Source: a bacterium
Lineage (GTDB): Bacteria; Electryoneota; JAOADG01
Assembly (NCBI GenBank): GCA_030247525.1
Contig: JAOTSC010000015.1
Location: 1-33,661, forward strand
Length of the DNA stretch: 33,661 nt
Direction: 5' to 3'
Part shown: in pieces, positions 1-7,800 of the stretch
Position numbering within the stretch: position 1 is the first letter of the stretch
Layout: each line of letters opens with the position of its first letter
Position numbers and translations under genes: made by a program
The notes under the pieces: generated by a model
Told to the model about the DNA's origin: nothing
The model's input: only the letters and a program-made list of their open reading frames with translations
Database searches by the model: none

Positions 1-1172
1 AGGGGGTTAGCCGGGATGCGGCGATTTCTTATCTCCGTTCGCAAAACCTCCTGCCCATTCAAATCGAGGAGGAACGCGATACACCTCGGGTTACGATGGC
101 ACGCGATGGTGAACCTGAAGTACGAACACGAAAGAAGATAGGCAATAAAGAGATTATTGACTTTACTAAACAGTTGACGACTCTACTCCGGGCGGGTGTA
201 CCAATTCTTCCTTCTCTCGATACGATTTCTGGACAAACCGATAACCAGAATTTTTATGAAGCGATGCAGCAGGTTCAAAAAGATTTGGCAAGCGGCAGTG
301 ATTTCTCGACTGCGCTTGGAAAACACCCACACATCTTTAGTGATTTGTATGTTAACAGCGTACGGGCAGGGGAAGCCGGCGGTGTGCTCGATACGATCAT
401 GGCACGACTCTCCGATGTTTTAGCACGTGACGCCGACATTCAAAAGAAAGTAAAATCGGCATTGCGATATCCTTTGATCGTAACGATTGGCATGACGGTA
501 GCATTCATCGTGTTGCTCATTTTTGTAGTTCCGAAATTTTCGAAGATGTTCGTGGATATGAAACTTGAACTGCCGTTGCCAACGAAAGTCATTATCGCCC
601 TCTCACAATTCTTCTTAGGATACTGGTGGTTACTCCTTGCATTGGGAGTTGTGGTTTATTTTGGTTACAAGCAGCTTATTAAAAGTCAGACGATACAGAA
701 GCAAATTGATGGCTATTTACTTCAAATTCCGGTGGTGGGTAACCTTCTTCTAAAATCATCGATGAGCCGGTTTAGCCGGATGTTTGCTACTTTGAACAAA
801 GCAGGTCTACCAATTATCCAATCGTTACAAGTGGTTGCGCGTACTATTCCCAATGCAGTCATCCGGGATGAACTAATGGAGGTATCGAAAGGTATTGAAC
901 GTGGCCGTGGAATTGCCATGTCGATGAAAGATTCACCGGTCTTTCCGATGATGGTAGTCAAAATGATTCAAGTGGGGGAGGAGTCAGGAGCGATCGATGA
1001 AATGCTCCTACACATCTCAGATTACTTCGATGAAGAAGTCAGCGCTTCGGTGGAAGCGATTACGGACATGATTGAACCAATGTTGACCGTGATGATGGGT
1101 GGGATGGTGCTGGTACTCGCTTTAGCGATTTTCCTTCCAATGTGGAATTTAACTGATTTAGCGGGGCAATAA
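1..1172 (+). CDS. pilC: Type IV pilus/type II secretion inner-membrane platform protein (PilC/GspF family), 5' end outside window
   Basis: This is the inner-membrane platform protein on which the pilus assembly ATPases act. An ATG lies at 96, but the frame is open back to position 3 and reads GVSRDAAISYLRSQNLLPIQ, which matches the N-terminal region of this family. The true start is therefore upstream of the window and 96 is an internal Met. Counting from that Met, two T2SF domains are visible at about residues 23-147 and 225-347. The first contains TTLLRAGVPILPSLD and AGEAGGVLD, the second TLNKAGLPIIQSLQ and GEESGAIDEML, the usual duplicated pattern. Hydrophobic segments lie near residues 125-148, 175-190 and 334-353. 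Pilin genes follow 216 bases downstream, so this is the last gene of an assembly block before the structural genes. The choice between the type IV pilus and type II secretion name is inference; the pilins favour the pilus. Confidence 0.93.
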   Translation, partial: GVSRDAAISYLRSQNLLPIQIEEERDTPRVTMARDGEPEVRTRKKIGNKEIIDFTKQLTTLLRAGVPILPSLDTISGQTDNQNFYEAMQQVQKDLASGSDFSTALGKHPHIFSDLYVNSVRAGEAGGVLDTIMARLSDVLARDADIQKKVKSALRYPLIVTIGMTVAFIVLLIFVVPKFSKMFVDMKLELPLPTKVIIALSQFFLGYWWLLLALGVVVYFGYKQLIKSQTIQKQIDGYLLQIPVVGNLLLKSSMSRFSRMFATLNKAGLPIIQSLQVVARTIPNAVIRDELMEVSKGIERGRGIAMSMKDSPVFPMMVVKMIQVGEESGAIDEMLLHISDYFDEEVSASVEAITDMIEPMLTVMMGGMVLVLALAIFLPMWNLTDLAGQ

Positions 1173-1173
1173 T

Positions 1174-1213
1174 CTGTTCAGTTTTTGTACAATACATGAT
1201 GAAATCTGAACAG
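1174..1213 (+). repeat. Inverted repeat after pilC
   Basis: CTGTTCAG at 1174-1181 is the exact reverse complement of CTGAACAG at 1206-1213, with a 24-base loop. It starts two bases after the pilC stop. No T-run follows, so it is at best a weak terminator or mRNA-stabilising hairpin. Confidence 0.3.
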
Positions 1214-1316
1214 CTTGGGCAAATGATTCTATCGAATAATCGAAATGTGTGTACACTGCACTAATATAAAATATTATTACTAAAAAGGTTACCGCCGGTA
1301 TTTGTTAACAATTGTT

Positions 1317-1332
1317 TGGCAAGGTATTTGCA
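1317..1332 (+). promoter_or_regulatory. Sigma-54 (-24/-12) promoter of the pilin genes
   Basis: TGGCAAGGTATTTGCA matches the sigma-54 consensus TGGCACGNNNNTTGCW at every fixed position except one (A for C at position 6). The GG and GC elements have the invariant spacing. The predicted start, about 12 bases downstream, would give a leader of roughly 45 bases before the pilin ATG at 1388. Major pilin genes are classically driven by RpoN with an enhancer-binding activator such as PilR. No PilR-type activator gene is in the window. Confidence 0.75.
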
Positions 1333-1387
1333 ATTCTTCCCGGTAGTTATCAATTGGATACAATCATCTCAACCGATAGGAGAACAA

Positions 1388-1732
1388 ATGCGTAAGTTCA
1401 CGAATTCCAAGGGTTTCACCCTTATCGAATTAATCATGGTTATTGTGATCATCGGTATTCTCGCTGCTGTAGCAGTACCGAAGTTCGTCAATCTCCAAAC
1501 CAAAGCTAATCAAGCAGCATGCGATTCCAACGTGGGTGCTATCAACTCCGCGATTGCAATCCAGTATGCGAATCAACTGACTGGGGCAGCGCCTGATCCA
1601 GCATGGATGGACGGTATTGATGCAATCGGGGCAGTGCAAGCGACTTGGTTTGCTTCCGGTACGGTTCCGACATGCCCGCTTGCGGTTGCTTATGTCATCA
1701 CCAATGGCGTTTGCGCAAAGCATGTCCACTAA
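1388..1732 (+). CDS. Type IV pilin-like prepilin 1
   Basis: Short prepilin of 114 aa. The ATG at 1388 follows a good ribosome site (TAGGAGAA), and the leader MRKFTNSKG is followed by the prepilin peptidase site G^FTLIE with Glu at +5. The N-terminal helix (FTLIELIMVIVIIGILAAVAVPK, described by residues 10-32) is the canonical assembly helix with a Pro. The frame is open upstream to 1316, but that extension would cover the sigma-54 promoter. The globular part is small, about 80 aa, with three cysteines; two are shared with the next gene and could form the pilin disulfide. It is the first gene after the sigma-54 promoter and is followed by a hairpin, so it is probably the major pilin, made in excess. 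It is a paralogue of the gene at 1834. Confidence 0.93.
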   Translation: MRKFTNSKGFTLIELIMVIVIIGILAAVAVPKFVNLQTKANQAACDSNVGAINSAIAIQYANQLTGAAPDPAWMDGIDAIGAVQATWFASGTVPTCPLAVAYVITNGVCAKHVH

Positions 1733-1767
1733 GCTTTGATTTTCAATCATCGCCTTCGGCGGTAGTG

Positions 1768-1800
1768 ACCGGGGACTCCGTCGGGAGTTCCCGGTTTGTG
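1768..1800 (+). terminator. Hairpin between the two pilin genes, possible attenuator
   Basis: Arms at 1768-1779 and 1784-1795 pair over 12 bases with one G-U wobble and a small loop. The following stretch (TTGTGTTTCTTTA) is T-rich but not a clean T-run. A smaller UUC-loop hairpin lies just upstream at 1751-1761. Position after pilin 1 suggests partial termination or 3'-end protection, which would make pilin 1 more abundant than the genes downstream. Confidence 0.6.
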
Positions 1801-1833
1801 TTTCTTTACCAGTAGTTTTACGATAGGTTTTCC

Positions 1834-2175
1834 ATGAGATTTCGCACATCAAACGGATTTACACTGATTGAGATCATCATGGTGATTGTGATAATTGGAA
1901 TATTAGTCGCAACAGCAGTTCCCAAATATGTTCATTTGCAGGCGGAGGCAAACCAGTCGGTGTGTAATGAAGCGGTACACCAAATCGAGTCGGCGATTGC
2001 CATCCAGTATGCTAATCAGGCGGCAGGTACTGCCCCCGATCCGAACTGGATGGAGCACTTCGACGATATCTCAGCGGTGCAAGCAACATGGTTCGCTAAC
2101 AATGCGGTTCCGCATTGCCCTGTGAATGAACCATATGTCGTGAACAATGGTCAAATCGTCCGTCATAACCATTAG
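1834..2175 (+). CDS. Type IV pilin-like prepilin 2 (tandem paralogue of prepilin 1)
   Basis: Prepilin of 113 aa with leader MRFRTSNG and cleavage site G^FTLIE. It shares long identical blocks with the preceding pilin, including IMVIVIIGIL, SAIAIQYANQ, APDP and AVQATWFA, so the two arose by tandem duplication. Differences are concentrated in the C-terminal third. The third cysteine of prepilin 1 (GVCAKHVH) is replaced (GQIVRHNH), while the other two are kept, leaving one candidate disulfide pair. The ribosome site is weak compared with that of prepilin 1. It lies downstream of a hairpin and is probably made at a lower level, perhaps as a second or alternative pilus subunit. Function as a pilin is sure by sequence class; its role relative to prepilin 1 is inference. 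Confidence 0.92.
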   Translation: MRFRTSNGFTLIEIIMVIVIIGILVATAVPKYVHLQAEANQSVCNEAVHQIESAIAIQYANQAAGTAPDPNWMEHFDDISAVQATWFANNAVPHCPVNEPYVVNNGQIVRHNH

Positions 2176-2260
2176 TGCTCGTTGGCACACCAGGTGACAA
2201 GATGATTGCTATACTTATGATGTAAGTGAACCGAACAACAACAAGAAGCAGCAAAATCTC

Positions 2261-3034
2261 ATGAAGAAGCTCTGGAACAAAGGATTTAGTTTAGTCGAGT
2301 TAATCGTAGTGATTACGGTTACCGGAATCCTCGTGGGCGTCGCTGCCATCAAGTATAACTCCAATAGCGAGTATAAAGTTAACCTTGCCGCTCGAAAAAT
2401 CATTGCTGATATCCGCTACATTCAATCATTCGCGATGAAGAACGGAACGGAAGTCGATTTTTACATTGTGAATTCTCCAGTTCCTCCGAGTGGATGCTTT
2501 ATCGCGACAGCGGCATACGGCTCGGCTTGGGAGCCGCATGTGAACACTTTACGAAAGTTCCGCGACAATTACCTGTCTGGTACAACGATGGGCGACCGGT
2601 TCATCGTTCAGTATCAAACCTACGGGCCCAAAATCGCCACGTTTATTAATAAGAATCCAGTTTGGAAACCGATTGTGCGAGGTGCTCTAACACCTCTCGC
2701 GTATGTTTTAGAGATGGTTTTTGGTAAACCGGCTATTGCAGGCGGATGGGGCAGTAGCCCGGGAATTCCCGGAGAGCCCAACACTTATTATGCGAAAATC
2801 TCATCCTCGGGGGCATACTTAAAGAATCCGGATACCAATGCTGATTTTATCGTAAAACTTCCTGATGGGGTAGCGATAACCTCGGCGACTACTTCGATTA
2901 GTTTCAGTAGCCGTGGTATGCCAACTGGTGGTCCGTTCAATTCGAGTGGCAACAACAAGACGTTGTTAATACTGAACAGCACAATGTCGATCGTAATGTC
3001 GCGAGTTACCGGAACATGTTGGATCGAATCGTGA
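2261..3034 (+). CDS. GspH-like minor pseudopilin with an internal CFI-box domain
   Basis: Protein of 257 aa. Leader MKKLWNKG, cleavage site G^FSLVE, then a hydrophobic helix and the GspH-type segment AARKIIADIRYIQSFAMKNG (about residues 43-62), typical of minor pseudopilins that sit at the fibre tip. At residues 78-152 the fold is interrupted by CFIATAAYGS followed by EPHV, LRKFRD and a hydrophobic stretch ending in TPLAYVL. This is the CFI-box module usually found at the C-terminus of secreted proteins. A Gly/Pro-rich linker (about 157-173) leads back to a beta-rich region (176-257) with SISFSSRGMPTGG, the normal end of GspH-like proteins. The module therefore appears inserted between strands. 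The 3' end overlaps the next gene by 19 bases, so it is part of a minor pilin operon. Two cysteines lie at residues 79 and 253. Confidence 0.88.
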   Translation: MKKLWNKGFSLVELIVVITVTGILVGVAAIKYNSNSEYKVNLAARKIIADIRYIQSFAMKNGTEVDFYIVNSPVPPSGCFIATAAYGSAWEPHVNTLRKFRDNYLSGTTMGDRFIVQYQTYGPKIATFINKNPVWKPIVRGALTPLAYVLEMVFGKPAIAGGWGSSPGIPGEPNTYYAKISSSGAYLKNPDTNADFIVKLPDGVAITSATTSISFSSRGMPTGGPFNSSGNNKTLLILNSTMSIVMSRVTGTCWIES

Positions 3035-3441
3035 AAACATTACGATCCAATAGCTCTGCGGGTGTTAGTTTGCTGGAAACTGTTTTAGCAATGGTAATCA
3101 TGGCAATCGCATTTCCCGCGCTATCGAATCTGTTTGCCGGGTTAACTGTTACTTCGCAACGTCCAGCGTACATCACTACCGCGGAGATGCTGTGTGTTTC
3201 CGAAGCGGAGGTACTCGTCGCCGATCATCGTTCAAGGGATTCAGTTAATTACGGCTACAACAATCTTCTGAATGCAAGATATCCCGACCTAGCGATACCC
3301 GGGTACACCAATTATTCTCGACAGATTCGTATCGTAGAAAGTTCCGGTAACACCGTCAAAACCGCGACAGTGACAATTATTGGACCGTTTAATGTACGGG
3401 CGGCGATTGTAGTTCGTTTTTACCGGTATACCCAACCATGA
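3016..3441 (+). CDS. Minor pseudopilin (GspI/PilV-like)
   Basis: Protein of 141 aa with a 16-residue leader and the cleavage site G^VSLLE, Glu at +5, followed by the hydrophobic helix TVLAMVIMAIAFPALSNLF. The first mature residue is Val rather than Phe, which is common in GspI/PilV-type minor pilins. The remainder is a small beta-rich domain of about 100 aa ending RAAIVVRFYRY. It starts inside the preceding gene (19-base overlap) and its TGA overlaps the next ATG (ATGA), so translation is coupled. Assignment to GspI/PilV rests on position (H, I, J, K order) and size, since minor pilins diverge strongly outside the N-terminus. Confidence 0.82.
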   Translation: MLDRIVKTLRSNSSAGVSLLETVLAMVIMAIAFPALSNLFAGLTVTSQRPAYITTAEMLCVSEAEVLVADHRSRDSVNYGYNNLLNARYPDLAIPGYTNYSRQIRIVESSGNTVKTATVTIIGPFNVRAAIVVRFYRYTQP

Positions 3442-3995
3442 AACGAAACTTCTTATCCAAGCGAGGGTTGAACCGTGGCTTCTCACTGATGGAGATAATT
3501 CTCGTCATCAGTATTACCAGTTTGATCGCATTGGTAATCTCAAAAATTCTCGAGCAAACCGGTAATATGTATTTTCGGATGATTCGGAATGCCGATGCCA
3601 ACGCACAAATGCAGCAAACGTACTATACAATGATAAGCGATATTCGGGAGTCGGTAGGAGCTGGTAGCGTATCGGCATCGGTGATTGATTTAGATAAGAA
3701 GTACTACTATGACGTGGTTGGAACTTCTTTGTTTGCTCATGTGATTCAACCTTACAATGGAACAACGTATCAGCTTGTTGCAAATAAAATTAATGTCAGT
3801 AATTTTTGGGATCCAATTGAAGATGTTCCTTCAAGTACAACATACAGTTTTGCTATTCCAAGAATCGAGGCCGGGACAGCATGGAACTCCGTTGCTCGCG
3901 GTGGGAACTACATTTACACGGTGACCTTGAAAATCAACGTTAATGGGCAAATCGTGCAGTCTCAGTTTAAGTCTTCTCCAATGGTGGAAAACTAA
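3438..3995 (+). CDS. Minor pseudopilin (GspJ/PilW-like)
   Basis: Protein of 185 aa with leader MKRNFLSKRGLNRG, cleavage G^FSLMEI and the assembly helix ILVISITSLIALVIS. After the helix comes an amphipathic region with MQQTYYTMISDIRESVGAG, the arrangement seen in GspJ/PilW proteins. The start overlaps the previous stop as ATGA. The C-terminal half is beta-rich (TYSFAIPRIEAG, YIYTVTLKINVNG). In type II secretion and type IV pili this subunit forms part of the tip complex with the H/I/K-like subunits. The family call is by N-terminus, size and gene order. Confidence 0.84.
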   Translation: MKRNFLSKRGLNRGFSLMEIILVISITSLIALVISKILEQTGNMYFRMIRNADANAQMQQTYYTMISDIRESVGAGSVSASVIDLDKKYYYDVVGTSLFAHVIQPYNGTTYQLVANKINVSNFWDPIEDVPSSTTYSFAIPRIEAGTAWNSVARGGNYIYTVTLKINVNGQIVQSQFKSSPMVEN

Positions 3996-3997
3996 CA

Positions 3998-4480
3998 ATG
4001 ATACGGCATGTGGGTAACACTCGCGGTATCTCTGTTATCACGGTGTTATTTTTTATTGTAATACTATCGGTCTTTGGCACGACGGTTGTTTCGCAAGTAG
4101 TTCGCCAAAATTTAGTGGCTGCAAATAGTCTAAAAGGTCAACAAGCATATTATGGAGCTCTCAGTGCTTGTGATCGGGCATCCCGTGATATTGTGACTGG
4201 AGTTGTTACTGGAAATACGAATTATGCAGCATACTCAATTGGAAATGTTTCCATTGAACTACTTACAGTTCGATTGACTTACGTTTCACCACCCTATTTT
4301 TTGTTGTCGTTTGACTCGGAACAGGTTTGGAGGATTACCGCACAAACGAGAGTTGGTGACACATACAAACAAGTGGTGATGTACCGGGCACGGAATGCTA
4401 TCGCAGCAAAAGCGGGTTATTGGCCGGCGTATAGAAAGAATCAGGTTCTCTTTGTTACGGAAGAACGGAATTTTCGGTAG
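3998..4480 (+). CDS. PilX/GspK-like minor pilin lacking Glu5
   Basis: Protein of 160 aa. The leader MIRHVGNTRG is followed by G^ISVITVLFFIVILSVFG; the residue at mature position +5 is Thr, not Glu. Absence of Glu5 is the hallmark of the GspK/PilX-type subunit that caps the fibre. Downstream are VAANSLKGQQAYYGALSACDRA, close to the QAxYxAxAG signature of PilX/GspK N-terminal domains, and a C-terminal segment FDSEQVWRITAQTRVGDTYKQVVMYRA, which is the standard ending for pilus PilX proteins. The gene begins two bases after the previous stop. It is shorter than classical GspK (about 300 aa), favouring the PilX side. Confidence 0.82.
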   Translation: MIRHVGNTRGISVITVLFFIVILSVFGTTVVSQVVRQNLVAANSLKGQQAYYGALSACDRASRDIVTGVVTGNTNYAAYSIGNVSIELLTVRLTYVSPPYFLLSFDSEQVWRITAQTRVGDTYKQVVMYRARNAIAAKAGYWPAYRKNQVLFVTEERNFR

Positions 4481-4491
4481 GGAGTTTCTCA

Positions 4492-4725
4492 GTGTTGCTT
4501 AGTCTTGGACTGGTGATATTTATCGTAGCTTTATTGCTATTCTTTGCTCCACGGGTGTTAATCCGTGGAAATGATATTGGGAACCACTCGCTACGAACTG
4601 GGTGGACACCACCGGTTTCACGTATCGTTTACTTTCTGTTTCACTACCGCAAAACGTTTGCTGCTTTGATGATGGTTTTGGCACTTTACCTTTTGGTTAT
4701 CCGAGTCGCCGGAGTCGCTCTGTAA
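4492..4725 (+). CDS. Small two-helix membrane protein
   Basis: A 77-aa protein starting at GTG 4492, eight bases after a GGAG ribosome site and only 11 bases after the PilX-like stop, so probably the last gene of the pilin operon. Two hydrophobic segments are clear: residues 2-20 (LLSLGLVIFIVALLLFFAP) and about 55-74 (FAALMMVLALYLLVIRVAG). Between them is a short polar loop with RGNDIGNHSLRTGWTPP and a basic stretch. I do not recognise a family. The coupling suggests a helper in pilus assembly or anchoring, but this is position only. Confidence 0.7.
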   Translation: MLLSLGLVIFIVALLLFFAPRVLIRGNDIGNHSLRTGWTPPVSRIVYFLFHYRKTFAALMMVLALYLLVIRVAGVAL

Positions 4726-4774
4726 TAGCGTTAGCAGTGTAAACTCCCAAAATTTACTTAGCCGGCAATGCGAA

Positions 4775-4804
4775 TTGGTACAATCCCCTATTCTCACCTA
4801 TATT
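4775..4804 (+). promoter_or_regulatory. Possible sigma-70-type promoter for the YhaN-like gene
   Basis: TTGGTA (4775-4780) and TATATT (4799-4804) are separated by 18 bases. The predicted transcription start, about 4812, falls downstream of the TTG at 4803 and supports translation from ATG 4833. Confidence 0.4.
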
Positions 4805-4832
4805 GTGCTGTCTCCTACGATTCGAGTACAAA

Positions 4833-7685
4833 ATGCAGTTCCACCGATTGTTAACGAAGGGTTTTGGGAAACTTTCCGGAGAGTACCGCTTTGCTTCGGA
4901 AGGAATGACGCTCATCGTCGAGGACAATGAGCGGGGGAAGTCTACGCTCAGCAATGCACTCTTTTTTGCTTTGTACGGCGAACCGGATAAGAATCGCCAT
5001 GACCATCCACTATACCGCCAGTTTCGGTTGTACCGACCATGGAACAGTCCTGCCTACCAAACGACATTGGAAGTATCGGTAAACAATCGATCGATTGTTG
5101 TTGAGCGCGATTTTGGAGAGCGGCCGTTAGTTCGGGTTACCGATACCGAAACCGGCAAAGATATCACTGCGGAGTTCATGCAATCCGGCCGCGACGAAAT
5201 CGGCTACCGGATAACCGGTTTAAGTTATCCTGATGCTATCCGTACGATCTTTGTTCCGCAAGCGATGGCGCCACTCGGCGACTCAAATCGAATGACGCTT
5301 ACCCAAACAATTCAGCGCTTCGCCGACACCGCAGCTGGAGAATCAACCGCCGCAAAAGCAGTCACCGCGATCAACGATGCGTTAGCGAAGTATCCCTTTG
5401 CTCGTCTACCCGGTACGGTAAAAGTTACCGACGAGATCATGCGAATCGACCACGAAATCGCATCACTAACCCAATCGATTGACCGGATGGAACAGGAACG
5501 TGGCGACCGGGTAGGACTACTTTCAAAGATTGACAGCTTGGATCGTCACACAGTAACACTACAAGCTTACTCCCACGAGATAATTCGCCGGTCAGAGGCG
5601 AAAGAGCTAAAAGAGCTTAGTGCGAAACTGGAATCCGATGACTCGATTCGTGAAGAATGGCAACGCACCAAACAACTTTGGGACGAACTCGAACCGTTTG
5701 AATCGACTCCACTCGACCTCGAAGGGCCAATTTATGAAGCGCATACCGCTGTAACCCAGCAACAACAAATTGCCGAGACCTATTCTAAGCAAATCGATTC
5801 GATGCTGGAGCGGATAAATGCTCTGGGACAGCTGGATGCATCGGTTGATAGCGATGCATTGTCCGATTTATCCATTTTAGACGATTTGCGGCTCATGCAA
5901 ACACAGTTTCGCGACACTGAATCGGAAATCGACACGTTCTCAGTGCAAGTGGATGCTGAGAAGAAACGATTACGTGATTTGGGACTCGACCCGGTCGAAT
6001 TTGAACGGGAAGAACAACGCTGGGCATTGATTACAGTTCCGGAAGAAACCGCTGTTATTACGAGTGTCGATCAACTGCGAACGTTGACCCAATCAATTAC
6101 TACTACCGAAAACGACCGGCAAACAATTGAAAATGATTTAGAACGACTTAAAGAACGCGTGAATGCCCGTAGCAACCAAGTGAAAACACAAGCGACTTTA
6201 GGTGGCGTGTTACTCGGGTTAGGAGTATTCGTTAAGGCACTTGTAGCTGGAGTCGTTGGTTGGCTTGGCGGTTTTCTACTAATCGGTGGTGGCGCTGGTA
6301 TTTTGATTGCCACCTATCTGAATCAACGAAAAACGGCGCGTGAAACCGGTCAGGAAATTGAGCGCAAATCAATTCGCTTACACGAACTAACCAGTCAACA
6401 CAAAAAACTACACGATGAGTATGAACAACTTACCAGTTTGCTTCAGGCAATAGCACAAAAGGTTGGTTTAGCGAATGCGCGCGATTTGTATGCCGCGCAA
6501 CAGCGCCGACGGATGTTTGCACCGTCGATGTTCTCATTGCGTAACTTGAATGATAATTTACTGCGTTGGCAAACGAAGCGATCAGAGCTGGCGGGAAAAA
6601 TCGCTGCTTTTGCCCATAAAATCGGGATGCCGCTGCAAGCAAAGGATATCACGGTTCCGCAAATTCACGATCTTCGGCAACGGTTGGAAACTTGGTTCCG
6701 CGGACGGAAAGAGCGCGAAGAGGCGAAAAATAAAAGAGCGTTGCTGGAAGAACAGCTTACAAATTCAAAACGCGACTTAATTGCTGCGGAAAACAATTTC
6801 GTAACGTTATTGTTTCGCGGCGGTATTAGCGATCCGGTATCGATTCAACAACGGTTCGATTCCTATCGGAATGCCTGTAAACTTCGCCGTCGCCGGCAGG
6901 AAATTCAACAAAGCCTCTTGCCTTCATTAAATGCGAAACGGCTGCCTGAATCGGAACGTGAGCGTTACCAACAGCGTTCGACCGAGTTGCAAGAGCGACT
7001 CTACCGTCAAAATGCAGTAGACTTGCCATCGGAGTATGCCTCGTTAGAACCTGTGATCGGGGTTCAAAAAGCTGCTGAGGAACAGGAACTGATTCGTAAA
7101 CAACAAGAAACGCTGGCAACACAAGTGTTTGAGTATATGCAACGGGTGAGCCGCATCGGAACTACCCGACGGCAGCTAAAACAAATGCTCAGGATTCGCG
7201 AGCAAACACTTGCGTTTGAAGCTGCCGCAAAACTTGCCTGTGATGAGTTAAAATCGATGGCACAAGCAATCCATAGTGACTGGGCGAAAGCATTGAATCG
7301 AATCGCAACTGAACGGGCGAAATCCTTTACTGGGAGTGTGAAAGGAATTCGTTTTGGGAACGATTTGTCGATCCAAGTGGAGTTAAACGATGGCAGAATG
7401 CTCGACGAGCAAGCGATGCACTCGTTATCGATTGGCGCTCGCGATCAGTTGTATCTTGCTGTGCGAGTTGCAATTGCCGATTTCTTGAGTGTGGAACACT
7501 TACCGCTCGTTCTGGATGAACCGTTTGCACAAGCTGATGATACCCGCTTTGAATCGGGAATGGAGCTATTGCTTGAGGAAGCAAAAGCACGACAGGTGAT
7601 ATTACTAACATGTCATGCCCTCCGCCACCGCGATTGGATCAAGCGGCACGATAAAGAAGTGATGTTAGCTGGTTTGGCTGCCTAA
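4833..7685 (+). CDS. YhaN-type SMC/Rad50-like ATPase with membrane-spanning hinge
   Basis: Protein of 950 aa from ATG 4833; an in-frame TTG at 4803 is less likely. The N-terminus holds a P-loop (EDNERGKST, residues 30-38) like GPNEAGKST of YhaN/Rad50 proteins but with Glu for the first Gly. The C-terminus has the ABC signature LSIGARDQ (865), Walker B LPLVLDEPF (890-898), the D-loop AQADD and the switch His in LLTCH (928). Between lie long coiled coils rich in Glu, Gln and Arg, split by a glycine-rich hydrophobic hairpin at about 455-496 where soluble SMC proteins have a hinge. A membrane hairpin at this place is known in Bacillus YhaN. YhaN normally accompanies the SbcD-like nuclease YhaO; no such gene lies here. 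A role in DNA end processing at the membrane is inferred from the family. It has its own likely promoter and terminator. Confidence 0.88.
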   Translation: MQFHRLLTKGFGKLSGEYRFASEGMTLIVEDNERGKSTLSNALFFALYGEPDKNRHDHPLYRQFRLYRPWNSPAYQTTLEVSVNNRSIVVERDFGERPLVRVTDTETGKDITAEFMQSGRDEIGYRITGLSYPDAIRTIFVPQAMAPLGDSNRMTLTQTIQRFADTAAGESTAAKAVTAINDALAKYPFARLPGTVKVTDEIMRIDHEIASLTQSIDRMEQERGDRVGLLSKIDSLDRHTVTLQAYSHEIIRRSEAKELKELSAKLESDDSIREEWQRTKQLWDELEPFESTPLDLEGPIYEAHTAVTQQQQIAETYSKQIDSMLERINALGQLDASVDSDALSDLSILDDLRLMQTQFRDTESEIDTFSVQVDAEKKRLRDLGLDPVEFEREEQRWALITVPEETAVITSVDQLRTLTQSITTTENDRQTIENDLERLKERVNARSNQVKTQATLGGVLLGLGVFVKALVAGVVGWLGGFLLIGGGAGILIATYLNQRKTARETGQEIERKSIRLHELTSQHKKLHDEYEQLTSLLQAIAQKVGLANARDLYAAQQRRRMFAPSMFSLRNLNDNLLRWQTKRSELAGKIAAFAHKIGMPLQAKDITVPQIHDLRQRLETWFRGRKEREEAKNKRALLEEQLTNSKRDLIAAENNFVTLLFRGGISDPVSIQQRFDSYRNACKLRRRRQEIQQSLLPSLNAKRLPESERERYQQRSTELQERLYRQNAVDLPSEYASLEPVIGVQKAAEEQELIRKQQETLATQVFEYMQRVSRIGTTRRQLKQMLRIREQTLAFEAAAKLACDELKSMAQAIHSDWAKALNRIATERAKSFTGSVKGIRFGNDLSIQVELNDGRMLDEQAMHSLSIGARDQLYLAVRVAIADFLSVEHLPLVLDEPFAQADDTRFESGMELLLEEAKARQVILLTCHALRHRDWIKRHDKEVMLAGLAA

Positions 7686-7732
7686 GCAATTTATTTGCTC
7701 CGACATGAATGAGTTGCCAGTCTCGTTGTTTA

Positions 7733-7760
7733 GGCGCGCTCGCGGAGTGCGCCTTTTTCT
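7733..7760 (+). terminator. Intrinsic terminator after the YhaN-like gene
   Basis: GGCGCGCT (7733-7740) pairs with AGTGCGCC (7746-7753) with one G-U pair and a 5-base loop, followed directly by TTTTTCT. It lies 48 bases after the stop. Confidence 0.88.
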
Positions 7761-7800
7761 TGATTTTGAATGAAGTAAGTACAAGCAAAGAAAATGTACT

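Noticed and set aside
1316-1387. Upstream extension of prepilin 1 to TTG 1316
   Set aside because: It would cover the sigma-54 promoter and give a prepilin leader of over 30 residues; ATG 1388 has a good ribosome site and a normal leader.
4803-4832. TTG start for the YhaN-like gene
   Set aside because: It lies next to the -10 element of the likely promoter and adds ten residues with no family similarity.
6850-6866. tRNA T-loop-like sequence GGTTCGATTCC
   Set aside because: It lies inside the YhaN-like coding sequence and no acceptor stem or anticodon arm can be built around it; similar strings at about 9380 and 16187 are also inside genes.
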